Shown here piece by piece: positions 7,603 to 15,598 of a DNA stretch of 26,758 nt; positions within the stretch are counted from its first letter, which is position 1; each line of letters begins with the position of its first letter. The notes beneath the pieces were generated by a model. It had not been told where the DNA came from, ran no database searches, and saw only the letters and a list, made by a program, of their open reading frames with translations. The position numbers and the translations under genes are program-made. The DNA is from CAMYJH01 sp041589735 (GTDB taxonomy: Bacteria > Pseudomonadota > Gammaproteobacteria > HK1), in assembly GCA_041589735.1 (NCBI GenBank), contig JBFHVA010000018.1, positions 1 through 26,758 on the forward strand, written 5' to 3'.

Positions 7603-9621
7603 TCAACTGAGCTTGACGTCGTGGCGCGGCCGACCGAAATCTCGCGCGGCGGCTACAGAACGTGACACGTCCTCCTCGAGCATCAATCCCTCCGCAACCA
7701 GTTTCTTGGCCGCGGCTTCGATCGCGCGCATATAACCTTCTGCGTGACCGTAGCGCTTGAGTATCGAGCGCCTGGGATCGCCGGTGGCGTCCCGCTCTTC
7801 GGGAGTTTCCGGAAAGGGTATGTAGCTCCCATTGAATAGGTACATGGCGCCGTGGCCCAAGCCCCGGGCGCGCAGATTCCAGCCGGTATAGGTGCCCAGC
7901 GGCGCGGCCGCCATCGGCGCGAGCACACCGCCCAGATCGTTTCCGTCTGCGTCCGGTGCCGGCACCTGAACCGCGTAGCCCTTGGCATCGACCACTTTTG
8001 GTGGTTCCTGGGAGATGATCCCCTTGTCGGACTCGGGGCCGTAATCAAGGAGGGGCAACCGGTTGGGACCGATGGGGAGCATAAGCCCAGGGATTGTGGG
8101 AAATTGCTCACGCCACTCCTCGAAGCTAACCAGAGTGCCATCGGCGCGGCGAGGAATACGCGACGGCGGCGGCGACGTTCCGTCGCTGGCCCAGCGGTTC
8201 ATGGCGTCCAGCACGGCGCGAAAAAGCATCGACGTCGCCACCACGTTGAAATAATTCTGGCACGGCGCCTTGGTGGGCTTTTCCAGAAGCGGATCTGACA
8301 GATGCTGCGAGCTTGCCCACAGATAACAGCGGACGTTCCCGGGCTGATCCAGGTCGTTGCCCTCAGTGTCCGTGTGCACCAGAGATCCCCGCCGCTGCCA
8401 GTACTCGGTCGCTGACTGGGTGTGAATGACCAGCGGATCGCTTTGCGGGCGCTTCAGAATAGCGTCGGTCTTTCCCGTCAGGTGATCGGTGCTCTCGGCA
8501 TAGGAAAACGGAAAGCGGTCGGCAATATTGTGATGGTCCTCGTACTGCTGCCCGGCGGGGTTTACCACCCGCGCGAAACGGTGGTTCATCCACATCAGTC
8601 CGCAGCCGGAGACATGGGGCAACACGCCGTCGAACACCTTGCGTCCCTCGGCGTCCGCATTGTAGCCGCAGTAAACAAACTCACGGAGGGTGCGTCCGGT
8701 TTGTGAACGTCCCCAGGCATAGGCCTTGTCAATGCGCTGGCGAAGCGGATTCTCGTTTCCAGCGTCGTCCTTGTCGCCGTAACGAAAGAAGCTTACCGCG
8801 TCGCGTACAACCGCATTTCCGAGCCCCAGGACGAGCGGATCGCGCGCCGTGTAAACTATTTCGTATATCCACCCAGGCTCGAAACCCGTCGGCAGATAGA
8901 TGTGCTGGCGCGACGGCACCACCGCAACTTCCTGCCCCAGGATCTCGATGCCGGCACCGCCTTCGACGCGGGCGAATGCCCAGGCGTCCGAAGCAATCCC
9001 CTCGCGCCCGGAGGTGGCATAACGCCTTCGCGTCAGCTTCGCCTTGCGGGTATCCATGAAAGCGGTGGGATAGCTGTGGGTGGAAACGAATCCGCTCAAA
9101 GGAAAGCAGTTGTGGCCCGGTTCCGAGGCGATGAATTCCGTACGCACGAGGCCGGTAATGGGCTTGTTATTTTCCCTGGCGAGCGGGACTTTCAAAATCA
9201 TTCGGCCGCTGCCTGGCAGCAGGTCGCCCTGCCACGCTAACCACACCACGGTGTAGCCGCGTCGGAAAAGGAACCCGTTGCCGGCGTGTTGAAGAGAGTG
9301 GGGATCGTTTGAACCGGGCGCGTCGCAAAAATATTGGAGACAACGCTTGTTACCCCGGTTGCCGAAATCGAAAAACAGCCGTCGATTTGCCTTGGAAGGG
9401 TCAGTTGGACGAAGAATGAAAACATCAGCGACGCATTCCACCAGTCCACTGGCGTTTCTCGGCGCCTTGTCGAGATCCACGATCTCGGTGTAAAGGGCAT
9501 CGAAGGGATTAACGGCGAAGTGAATGCGGCCTTTTAGGCGCTCGTACGGGCCCGCTTGTTCGAAAACATGGCCGCCGGCGAACGGCGCGCACTCGCTAAT
9601 GCGGATTTCGATCCGGCTCAT
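7603..9621 (-). CDS. Large alpha/beta-hydrolase domain protein
   Basis: The 672-residue protein fits the 'alpha/beta hydrolase domain-containing protein' family of large proteobacterial hydrolases. The opening (RIEIRISECAPFAGGHVFE, then GPYERLKGRIHFAVNP) and the segment FFDFGNRGNKR (about 83-93) are typical. GRSQTG at 304-309 looks like a nucleophile elbow, with Ser306 the likely catalytic serine; an acid and a histidine should lie further on but I cannot assign them by eye. No signal peptide is present. The start has a GGGGGAG site just upstream. Reaction and substrate are unknown; such proteins are usually annotated as esterases without proof. Confidence 0.85.
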   Translation of the reverse strand: MSRIEIRISECAPFAGGHVFEQAGPYERLKGRIHFAVNPFDALYTEIVDLDKAPRNASGLVECVADVFILRPTDPSKANRRLFFDFGNRGNKRCLQYFCDAPGSNDPHSLQHAGNGFLFRRGYTVVWLAWQGDLLPGSGRMILKVPLARENNKPITGLVRTEFIASEPGHNCFPLSGFVSTHSYPTAFMDTRKAKLTRRRYATSGREGIASDAWAFARVEGGAGIEILGQEVAVVPSRQHIYLPTGFEPGWIYEIVYTARDPLVLGLGNAVVRDAVSFFRYGDKDDAGNENPLRQRIDKAYAWGRSQTGRTLREFVYCGYNADAEGRKVFDGVLPHVSGCGLMWMNHRFARVVNPAGQQYEDHHNIADRFPFSYAESTDHLTGKTDAILKRPQSDPLVIHTQSATEYWQRRGSLVHTDTEGNDLDQPGNVRCYLWASSQHLSDPLLEKPTKAPCQNYFNVVATSMLFRAVLDAMNRWASDGTSPPPSRIPRRADGTLVSFEEWREQFPTIPGLMLPIGPNRLPLLDYGPESDKGIISQEPPKVVDAKGYAVQVPAPDADGNDLGGVLAPMAAAPLGTYTGWNLRARGLGHGAMYLFNGSYIPFPETPEERDATGDPRRSILKRYGHAEGYMRAIEAAAKKLVAEGLMLEEDVSRSVAAARDFGRPRHDVKLS

Positions 9622-9832
9622 GTCTCCCCCCGATTATTATTTCCTGAACGTCAGTTCTTACGACCGGCCCGCACTCTCTGATCTGAACAATATCCCGCGC
9701 CTCTTCGTTACTGCGCGGCACACTTCAGCAAATTCGAACAGACCTACACCAGAAAGAGAGACGACAGAACTCAAGCGCTTACGCTTTTTTTCCTCGTTCC
9801 CTAAGAATCTTCAAGCCCGGGCAAGGAGCGAG

Positions 9833-10297
9833 TCATTTTTGCCGCCCGATGCCCTTCTTGGTCGGACCGAGCTGCCTGGTGATGACCGCCTTGTCCTCGT
9901 GAACGAGATTCTTGGACACCGTATGGATGACTCTCTGACGTAAGGCGCTGCTCATGCGTTCCCGCAATAACCCCAGAAACGCCGGAGACGCCGCCAAGAT
10001 AAGCTCCTCGAACTTCCTGCTGGTGCGCGCGCTTTCGATATGCGCAATCAGCTCACGGGCAAAAACCTCCGCTTCGTGACGCTTCGGATCGGTGTCCGGA
10101 GACATGGCGTGACGCCCCTCGCCGCCGCTGTCGAAGGTACGGCCGGGCAAGTCGCTATGGAGATCCTGCGCATGCAGACGACTCTCAGGATGCACCAGCG
10201 CGGTCTCCTCCTCCAGGGCAGCGCCGGCTTTATTGCAGTGGAAGATGCGCGCGTGGCTGCTTTCAGCGACCACTACCCAGTATTTATTTGCCGCCAT
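9833..10297 (-). CDS. Host-attachment-family protein
   Basis: This 154-residue soluble protein matches the family named 'protein required for attachment to host cells'. It opens with WVVVAESSHARIF, the conserved strand and turn of the fold, has a middle low-complexity part with HPESRLHAQDL, and ends with a conserved core (ELILAASPAFLGLLRERM, then a lysine-rich tail). The fold resembles the release-factor eRF1 domain-2 type; a biochemical role is not established and the 'attachment' name comes from plant-associated bacteria. TAAGGAAA lies about six bases before the ATG. It diverges from the HAD phosphatase gene across a 144-base gap. Confidence 0.85.
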   Translation of the reverse strand: MAANKYWVVVAESSHARIFHCNKAGAALEEETALVHPESRLHAQDLHSDLPGRTFDSGGEGRHAMSPDTDPKRHEAEVFARELIAHIESARTSRKFEELILAASPAFLGLLRERMSSALRQRVIHTVSKNLVHEDKAVITRQLGPTKKGIGRQK

Positions 10298-10441
10298 GTG
10301 TTTTCCTTAGCCGGTCAATCGGCGTCAGAATAAGCCTTTTACGGGGCGCGAGGCTGATGTGGATCATCGGTTAACCGCGCTGCGCCAGGTTAATATATCT
10401 AATAGAGCTTTTGATGACGATTCAATTGCCGACTTAATCTC

Positions 10442-11203
10442 ATGATTTGCGGCGTGCTCTTCGACCTGAGCGGCGTGCTTTACGTGGGCAGTAAGGCGGT
10501 CGAGGGCGCGCCCCGCTCAATCGGTGCTCTGCGTCAAAGGGGGATTGCGCTGCGCTTCGTCACCAATGTGACCCGCCAGCCCGCCGGGGAGCTCCTCCGC
10601 CGGCTTGCCGGCATGGGGTTCGAGATCGAGGACAACGAGCTCATCACCGCTCCCCGTGCGGCCAGAGCCTATCTCTTGAAGCACAAGCTTTCTCCCTACC
10701 TGCTCATCCATCCGGCATTGAAGCCGGATTTCGCCGATCTGGTTACGGACTCGCCCAACGCCGTGCTCTTGGGAGACGCGGGCGACGATTTTAACTACGC
10801 CAATCTGAACCGCGCGTTTCGCCTACTGATGGAAGGCGCCGACTTTCTTGCCATGGGAAACAATCACTATTTTCGCGAGGACGGCGGATTGAGCCTTGAT
10901 ATCGGCCCCTTCGTTGCTGCGCTGGAATACGCCTCCGGCAAGGAGGCGGCGATTCTCGGCAAGCCGTCCGGCGAGTTCTTTCGGGCCGCGGCGGAAGACC
11001 TGGGCTGCAGCCCCGGGAAAACCGTGATGGTGGGCGACGATGCGCTTGCCGACGTGGACGGGGCGCTGGCGGCGGGAATCAAGGGCATTCTGGTCCGAAC
11101 GGGTAAGTATCAGCTCGGTGACGAATCGAAGATCACGCGGCCGGGCGCTAAGGTCCTGGCCGACATAAACGCTGCCGTAGACTGGATCCTAGAGGCCACC
11201 TGA
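10442..11203 (+). CDS. HAD-superfamily phosphatase, LHPP-like (subclass IIA)
   Basis: The 253-residue product fits the LHPP-like branch of HAD subclass IIA (human LHPP is a phospholysine/phosphohistidine/pyrophosphate phosphatase). HAD motifs appear in order: FDLSGVLY with nucleophile Asp8, FVTNVTRQ with Thr41, ILGKPSGEFF with Lys174, and MVGDDALADVDGA with Asp199/Asp200. The usual second Asp of motif I is Ser10, which also occurs in the LHPP group. The cap domain lies between motifs II and III. There is no clear ribosome-binding site before the ATG, so translation may be leaderless or weak; TTAACC (10371) and TATATC (10394), 17 bases apart, are a possible promoter. A cupin gene follows 41 bases later. 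Confidence 0.9.
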   Translation: MICGVLFDLSGVLYVGSKAVEGAPRSIGALRQRGIALRFVTNVTRQPAGELLRRLAGMGFEIEDNELITAPRAARAYLLKHKLSPYLLIHPALKPDFADLVTDSPNAVLLGDAGDDFNYANLNRAFRLLMEGADFLAMGNNHYFREDGGLSLDIGPFVAALEYASGKEAAILGKPSGEFFRAAAEDLGCSPGKTVMVGDDALADVDGALAAGIKGILVRTGKYQLGDESKITRPGAKVLADINAAVDWILEAT

Positions 11204-11244
11204 TATTCGGAACGCCGGGCATTGGCGCAATAACGGAGACCGAA

Positions 11245-11628
11245 ATGGCAAAGACCTATGACTTCATTCATGACGAAGCGAAGAAGGCGGAATTCGTTTC
11301 GAATGGATTGAGAACTTACTTCGAATACCGGGACCTCGGCATCGAAACCGCGAGCCAGGGAGACTTCGTTGCCCATGTGATTCGGGCCCGGGAGGGGGAC
11401 AACGCTACCGGCGTGTGGCACCGGCATGACTGCAGCTTCCAAATGATCTACGTGCTGAACGGATGGGCGAAGTTCGAATACAAAGGTCACGGGGTGCACG
11501 TTATTCAACCTGGAGACTGCGTGCTCCAGCCACCCAATATTCTCCACCGCGAGATTGAGCATTCGGCGGATTTCGAAGTGCTGGAAATCGTCTCTCCGGC
11601 CGACTTCGGGACGCGGGAGGAGGACTGA
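11245..11628 (+). CDS. Small single-domain cupin protein
   Basis: The 127-residue protein is one cupin barrel. Motif 1 is WHRHDCSFQMIYVLNG with His59 and His61, and motif 2 is PGDCVLQPPNILHRE with His101; these are likely metal ligands. Small cupins of this kind bind sugars or small acids, or act as isomerases or dioxygenases; the sequence does not say which. A GGAG site precedes the ATG. It follows the HAD phosphatase gene by 41 bases on the same strand, so the two are probably one operon. Confidence 0.88.
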   Translation: MAKTYDFIHDEAKKAEFVSNGLRTYFEYRDLGIETASQGDFVAHVIRAREGDNATGVWHRHDCSFQMIYVLNGWAKFEYKGHGVHVIQPGDCVLQPPNILHREIEHSADFEVLEIVSPADFGTREED

Positions 11629-11688
11629 AACACACGGAAATTTCAGGATCCCGATTTGAATCAGCGGGAATTGACTCAATCCCACCCT

Positions 11689-12150
11689 CTAGGTGATTTC
11701 TGTCTCTACCAGAGTCTTTACCGAGTTGGCAATGAAGCAAAGCTCGTGAGCCTGATGATGTAATTTCTCCAGCTGCTCGCGGCTCGGTTGAGTATCTTCT
11801 GAAAAAACGATTCTCGGACGGATAGTGATTTTTGTCATCGCCATCCTTCCTTCGGCATTCTTGTCCATTATTCCAACTGCCTCGTCGACGTACTCTTCCA
11901 CCACAAGCTTCGCTTTGCTTGCAATATGTAAAAAGAACAGCATGTGACAGCTGGAAAGTGACGCCACGAAAGCCTCCTCCGGGTCGACGTATTCCTCGAT
12001 GGACATGGGAGCCGGCACCACATGGGGAGAGGGCGAGGCCGGAATCTCGGCGCCGCCGTCAAACTTCCACACGTGACCGCGACTGTATTTGCCGTCAAGA
12101 AAGCTCTGACCGTTACGCCGCCATGAGACGGTAGCGAAATACTCCGACAT
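11689..12150 (-). CDS. OsmC/Ohr-family protein
   Basis: OsmC-like proteins are small homodimeric thiol peroxidases that reduce organic hydroperoxides. The start is the ATG at 12150, with AGGAGAG about seven bases upstream; a TTG seven codons earlier is less likely. The 153-residue product shows the fold: an N-terminal strand with YSRGHVWKFDGG, the central helix PEEAFVASLSSCHMLFFLH with Cys68, and a second cysteine at Cys138 in HELCFIANSVKT. The two cysteines match the redox pair of the family. Ohr versus OsmC is not settled by eye, but the HVWKFDG and EEAFVASLSSCH pattern is that of the broader OsmC group. The convergent cupin gene ends 60 bases away. Confidence 0.9.
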   Translation of the reverse strand: MSEYFATVSWRRNGQSFLDGKYSRGHVWKFDGGAEIPASPSPHVVPAPMSIEEYVDPEEAFVASLSSCHMLFFLHIASKAKLVVEEYVDEAVGIMDKNAEGRMAMTKITIRPRIVFSEDTQPSREQLEKLHHQAHELCFIANSVKTLVETEIT

Positions 12151-12237
12151 GAGGTATCTCTCCTGATTCAATCCAGTCGATGTTTACACAATTTAGCGGA
12201 TTGGCGGGGCGAACTCCGCGGCCGCGCTATTGCCGCT

Positions 12238-12696
12238 TCAGGGTGCAGGTGCAATCCGGTCAACGTTGAAACCCCACACCCCCAAGCCCCGATGCCGCGC
12301 AATTCGCTCGCTGGCATGATAGGCAAAAGGCGCGTCAGGAAGCGCCACCGCCCAGCCGCGCTCTATCAGGTAGGCGCCGAGATCTTGCTCCCCTGTGCGG
12401 CAATAGGCGGCAACGCTGCCGTCATCGTATTTTCCGCCTAATCGGCAGCTTACAAATCCCTGGATCTTGAAACGCAGCGCCCTCGCGGCGCGGGAGCCGC
12501 AACGCGCGGGCCGGAGTCGACGCTCGCAGACCCGACCGGTTTCCGGAATGTGGATGCCATAGAGGCGCAGATGGCGACCGGCCACCTGCAACGTGGCGTC
12601 GTCCCGAATGAGGGCGTAGCTGGTCAGCTCGTCGACGCTGTGGGCGGCCAGCGGTAGCGCCAGGATTCCCGCTGCGACAGCAGCCCGCATCGCCAT
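12238..12696 (-). CDS. Secreted staphylococcal-nuclease-fold protein, probably inactive
   Basis: After a signal peptide (AMRAAVAAGILALPLAAHS), this 152-residue protein follows the SNase pattern: LQVAGRHLRLYGIHIPE matches the RLxGIDAPE strand and turn, and DLGAYLIERGWAVALP followed by ASERIARHRGLGVWG matches the C-terminal helix region. The family's DxYGR arginine, needed for phosphate cleavage, corresponds here to DDGSVAAYC, so it is replaced by serine. Four cysteines (57, 66, 84, 99) suggest disulfides in the periplasm. I place the start at the ATG at 12696, with GGAGG just upstream and the signal peptide following; an ATG at 12690 fits similarly, and longer starts reach a GTG at 12783. Confidence 0.7.
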   Translation of the reverse strand: MAMRAAVAAGILALPLAAHSVDELTSYALIRDDATLQVAGRHLRLYGIHIPETGRVCERRLRPARCGSRAARALRFKIQGFVSCRLGGKYDDGSVAAYCRTGEQDLGAYLIERGWAVALPDAPFAYHASERIARHRGLGVWGFNVDRIAPAP

Positions 12697-12902
12697 TTGG
12701 CCTCCGGTCATAATTGCAACGATTTCCCGGCCATTTGCGTCAATCGTGCGCGCCATTTTGTTCGCTCCCGGACACCGGTTCACGCGACCATTCGCCTATG
12801 TGGCAAGAGAGAATAACGCGAAAACACTGAACCGCGGATGAACCGAACCGTTCGAGTCGATCGGCATAATCTGGCGAGCGGACGCACCTTGCTCTGCGCT
12901 CC

Positions 12903-12928
12903 GCTGCGCGCCGGCAGATGCGCGCAGC
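12903..12928. repeat. 9-bp inverted repeat (hairpin) next to the broken enolase-family gene
   Basis: GCTGCGCGC at 12903-12911 and GCGCGCAGC at 12920-12928 are perfect complements with an 8-base loop. There is no T tract on either side, so it is not a standard terminator. It lies where similarity to the enolase family stops, and may mark the deletion junction. Confidence 0.6.
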
Positions 12929-12934
12929 GCGGCT

Positions 12935-13164
12935 TTACCCAGTTGGCGAGCGATTTCGCCAACCGCGTAAAGCCGCTTCCGTCGCAGGATTGACGAAGTG
13001 CACGAATCCTTCTCCCCAGCCGACGAGGCCATCATCAGTCTCCAGCCTGACGATAAACGATTCCATCTTCAGCCAAGGCGTGAGACCTGGGCGCATCCCT
13101 GTCGCGCGCCACCCGTGTCGAAGGGCAACGCCACGCGAATCGTTTCTATGTTTTCAATCTTCAT
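12935..13164 (-). pseudogene. Truncated, frameshifted mandelate racemase/muconate lactonizing enzyme gene
   Basis: From the ATG at 13164 (GGGGGA upstream) the frame reads MKIENIETIRVALPFDTGG, a typical enolase-superfamily N-terminus, but stops at 13069-13071. The family pattern resumes in another frame from about 13090 as PGLTPWLKMESFIVRLETDD and then GLVGWGEGFVHFVNPATEAA, and passes into a third frame at 12962 as LAKSLANWV. Beyond that nothing recognisable is left: of an enzyme usually near 370-400 residues only about 75 codons of the capping domain survive, and the barrel with all catalytic residues is gone. At least two frameshifts plus a 3' deletion make this a dead gene. It sits directly downstream of an MFS carrier gene, an order often seen in sugar-acid or aromatic-acid catabolic loci. 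Confidence 0.85.
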
Positions 13165-13254
13165 CATTTCCCCCATACGCGGGATTTGAAACTTTGTTAC
13201 TGCGGGTCGCGCGGCACCGCCTCCGTTCGCCCGCGCTGGGCGCGTGCTTCGACG

Positions 13255-14433
13255 TCAGCGCTGTTTCTTTCCAAAGACGAGCATCAGCACGGCGACGCCG
13301 ACCAGCAGGTTCATCAGCGTAAATCCCGCCGTGTACTGGCCGGTCTGCTGCACCATTAGGCCAAAGGTCGATGGGCCGACGACAATGCCGAGGAAGGTGA
13401 ACATCAGCACGCCGCCGGTGGCGGCGCCAACCTGCTCCTGAGGAACTACGCGGGCAACCTCGGCCAGATATATCCCGTTCCAGCCGACGGCGGTGACCCC
13501 CATCACCGCAGACACCAACATGACGGCAAAAAGTGGCCAGCCCGGCGCCATCTCGTTTGCCGTCATGGTGCTCAAGATGATGCCAACGCCAATGATCGCC
13601 AAAAGCGTTCGCGACGTCGCCACGTGGTCGCTCAACCACCCCCAGAGAATCCTCGCCGCCACGCCGGCTCCCTGCATCACCGAGAACACGGTCCCCGCCA
13701 CCACCAGCGTCAGCGCCACACGCTCCACCAGAAAGGTCACCAGAAAGGCAAACAGGCATAGCTGAATCGCGCCGAAGGTAAAAGCCACGACTGCAATGGG
13801 TCGTAGCGCCGGTGTGCGCAGCACCAGCAGCACCGATTGCCACGGTGCGCTCATCCTGACCTTGAACTCCGGGTCGCGATCATCATCGAGCCGGGCGCGA
13901 AGCGGCTGCACGCAAATCATGGCGAGCGCGATGATGACGGCAACCGTAATGATCGCGGGGCGCCAGCCAAAATTTTCCGCAACGGGCGGAATGAGCAGTC
14001 CCGCAATCAGCCCGCCCACCGGCACAGCGCTCTGTTTCAGCGAAAACACCAGACCCCGGCGCGCGGCGGGGGAAACGCGGGCCAAGACGTGGCTCGCGCC
14101 AGGTGTCGCTAGCCCGTATCCCATGCCGACGCCCAGCGCGCAGGCCAGCAGCGTCGTTGTTCGCCCGTCCAGCGCAACCAGCAGTGCGGCCACGGCAATG
14201 ACCAGGCTCATCTGGTTGACCCGCACACCTCCGTGACGCCGCACAAACGAGCCGCTGAATAAGGTCAAAATCGCCGCGCCGGCGAACACCGAGGACTGGT
14301 AGATGCCGACCAAGCTGGAAGGAATGTCGAGATCGGCGGAAAGCACTGGCGCCAGCACCGGCACCGTGACCACGGCAAGCATGGTCATCGCCTGCACCAG
14401 CATCATGGCCAGCAGCGGCCACAGGACCGGCAT
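13255..14433 (-). CDS. MFS transporter
   Basis: The 392-residue product has the twelve-helix major-facilitator pattern in two halves, with the loop between helices 2 and 3 reading GSFVRRHGGVRVN and a charged central loop RARLDDDRDPEFKV (about 185-200). GYGLATPGASHVLARVSPAARRG fits the helix 4-5 region of the family. It is an inner-membrane, proton-coupled carrier; the substrate is unknown. The broken enolase-family gene just downstream suggests uptake or export of a small organic acid, but that is inference. GGGGA lies about seven bases before the ATG. The protein itself shows no break. Confidence 0.9.
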   Translation of the reverse strand: MPVLWPLLAMMLVQAMTMLAVVTVPVLAPVLSADLDIPSSLVGIYQSSVFAGAAILTLFSGSFVRRHGGVRVNQMSLVIAVAALLVALDGRTTTLLACALGVGMGYGLATPGASHVLARVSPAARRGLVFSLKQSAVPVGGLIAGLLIPPVAENFGWRPAIITVAVIIALAMICVQPLRARLDDDRDPEFKVRMSAPWQSVLLVLRTPALRPIAVVAFTFGAIQLCLFAFLVTFLVERVALTLVVAGTVFSVMQGAGVAARILWGWLSDHVATSRTLLAIIGVGIILSTMTANEMAPGWPLFAVMLVSAVMGVTAVGWNGIYLAEVARVVPQEQVGAATGGVLMFTFLGIVVGPSTFGLMVQQTGQYTAGFTLMNLLVGVAVLMLVFGKKQR

Positions 14434-14468
14434 CGGATTCCCCGTCCCCGAAAGGGTGAGCTAAGAGG

Positions 14469-14585
14469 TTACTGCTCAGACAACGCCGACGCCAATTGCA
14501 CCTGTGGTGACAAATTCGACCGCGACCAGATCAGCGTGCGCGCGAAAAGATCCAGATCCACGGTCCCGTTTGCTCGTCTCTCCAT
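14469..14585 (-). CDS. Possible 38-residue protein ahead of the MFS gene
   Basis: A short frame from the ATG at 14585 ends at a TAA 35 bases before the MFS start. It begins MERRANGTVDLDLFARTL, continues IWSRSNLSPQVQLASALSEQ, and looks amphipathic and helical. AAGG lies about ten bases upstream of the ATG. I recognise no family. It could be a real small protein, the end of a decayed gene, or chance. Confidence 0.25.
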   Translation of the reverse strand: MERRANGTVDLDLFARTLIWSRSNLSPQVQLASALSEQ

Positions 14586-14697
14586 TTAATCCAGCCTTCA
14601 TCTTCTCGCCCGTTGAATTCCTGACCAGGGCCAACGCAAGTCTATGCGGTTTGGCGAACCCGAACGCGCATCCAGTCGCTTCTCATCACATTCTTAT

Positions 14698-15534
14698 CTA
14701 TCGATTAGACGGAGTTGACGCCTGCGCAGCGCACACCCGGTCAAATGCGTCCCGGGAGCGCGCACCATATCTTTGATACTGCGCCATGGCGTGATGATAG
14801 AAAGCGGCTGCGTTGCATGCCCAGCGCATGAAGTATTCGTTGAGAAAGATCTCGCCGGCACGCGAAATGCCGACGAAGTCTGCAAGGTCCACCGAAATTG
14901 CTCCGACTACAGGATCGTGCGGCGAAACGGTCAGGTTTTCGCGCGCCATTGCCGTCGCTGCGGAACAATTGTTGTCACCGGAACGTCCATCCAAGCAAGC
15001 CTCGGCGGCGGTTTCCAGTTCATCACGCAGCCGTTTATCGGTCTCGCGTTCGCGGTTCGCAGATTCGGCGTAGCTGCGCTCGAGACCGACAACGAATGCC
15101 TGATCGAGGCCTTGACGGATAGCAAGCCGGACGGCCGCAAGCAGGTCGCTGGCCGAATAGGCATCGTGCACCGGCTGATTCAGCTCCCGGATAACACGCT
15201 CTTTTATTGCGGCGCCTTGTTCATCCACCACCGACAGGAATGTTCGCGGGTGTGCGATCAACAGGTCCATGTAGGTGGCATTGAGAAACTCACCGCCTTC
15301 GGCGGACTTGATATAGTCGCCCCCGGCCAGGAGTACGATCGCCTCGATTGAGGCCGCATTGCCGAAATGAGCCGCGGAGAGATTACAGCGCAGGACCAGG
15401 TCTTCAGATGACTGCGTTGGCGACGGAGTATCCTCAGGGCATTCCTCCGCGACGGCGAACGGAAGCTCGAGCAAGATAGAGAAAACCAGGAAAACACCCA
15501 CGTGAACGGGCGCCTTGTCTCTCAGCCGATGCAT
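14698..15534 (-). CDS. Exported protein of unknown function with six cysteines
   Basis: I do not recognise this 278-residue protein. It starts with a signal peptide (positively charged MHRLRDK, then VGVFLVFSILLELPFAVA, cleavage near residue 29), so it is probably periplasmic. The mature part is mostly helical and acidic, with cysteines at 32, 50, 180, 190, 240 and 268, an even number that would allow three disulfides. The centre (about 120-175) is rich in charged residues and could be a helical bundle. No catalytic motif stands out. The ribosome-binding site is weak; two ATGs lie at 15534 and 15538. Its neighbours are an NMT1-like binding protein upstream and, downstream, the MFS gene on the same strand. 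Confidence 0.7.
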   Translation of the reverse strand: MHRLRDKAPVHVGVFLVFSILLELPFAVAEECPEDTPSPTQSSEDLVLRCNLSAAHFGNAASIEAIVLLAGGDYIKSAEGGEFLNATYMDLLIAHPRTFLSVVDEQGAAIKERVIRELNQPVHDAYSASDLLAAVRLAIRQGLDQAFVVGLERSYAESANRERETDKRLRDELETAAEACLDGRSGDNNCSAATAMARENLTVSPHDPVVGAISVDLADFVGISRAGEIFLNEYFMRWACNAAAFYHHAMAQYQRYGARSRDAFDRVCAAQASTPSNR

Positions 15535-15598
15535 ACATACGACTTTAGCTGAGGCACCTAAAAAGGCGAGCGCTGCCGCCCGTTCTTTCGCGCTACTT

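Noticed and set aside
9780..9832. A possible terminator downstream of the host-attachment gene.
   Set aside because: The pairing is imperfect and the following tract reads as A on the minus strand, so it would not terminate that transcript.
10442..11203. Loss of the second aspartate of HAD motif I (DLS instead of DxD), which could suggest an inactive enzyme.
   Set aside because: The LHPP-like group has serine here as well, and the other motif residues are intact.
11629..11688. A small palindromic stretch (around GGGAATTGACTCAATCCC) between the convergent cupin and OsmC genes.
   Set aside because: The stem has a bulge and there is no T tract on either strand, so it cannot be called a terminator with confidence.
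13154..13843. A 229-codon minus-strand frame overlapping the MFS and enolase-family region.
   Set aside because: The translation is glycine/arginine-rich and patternless, in another frame of the MFS gene, with no start site evidence.
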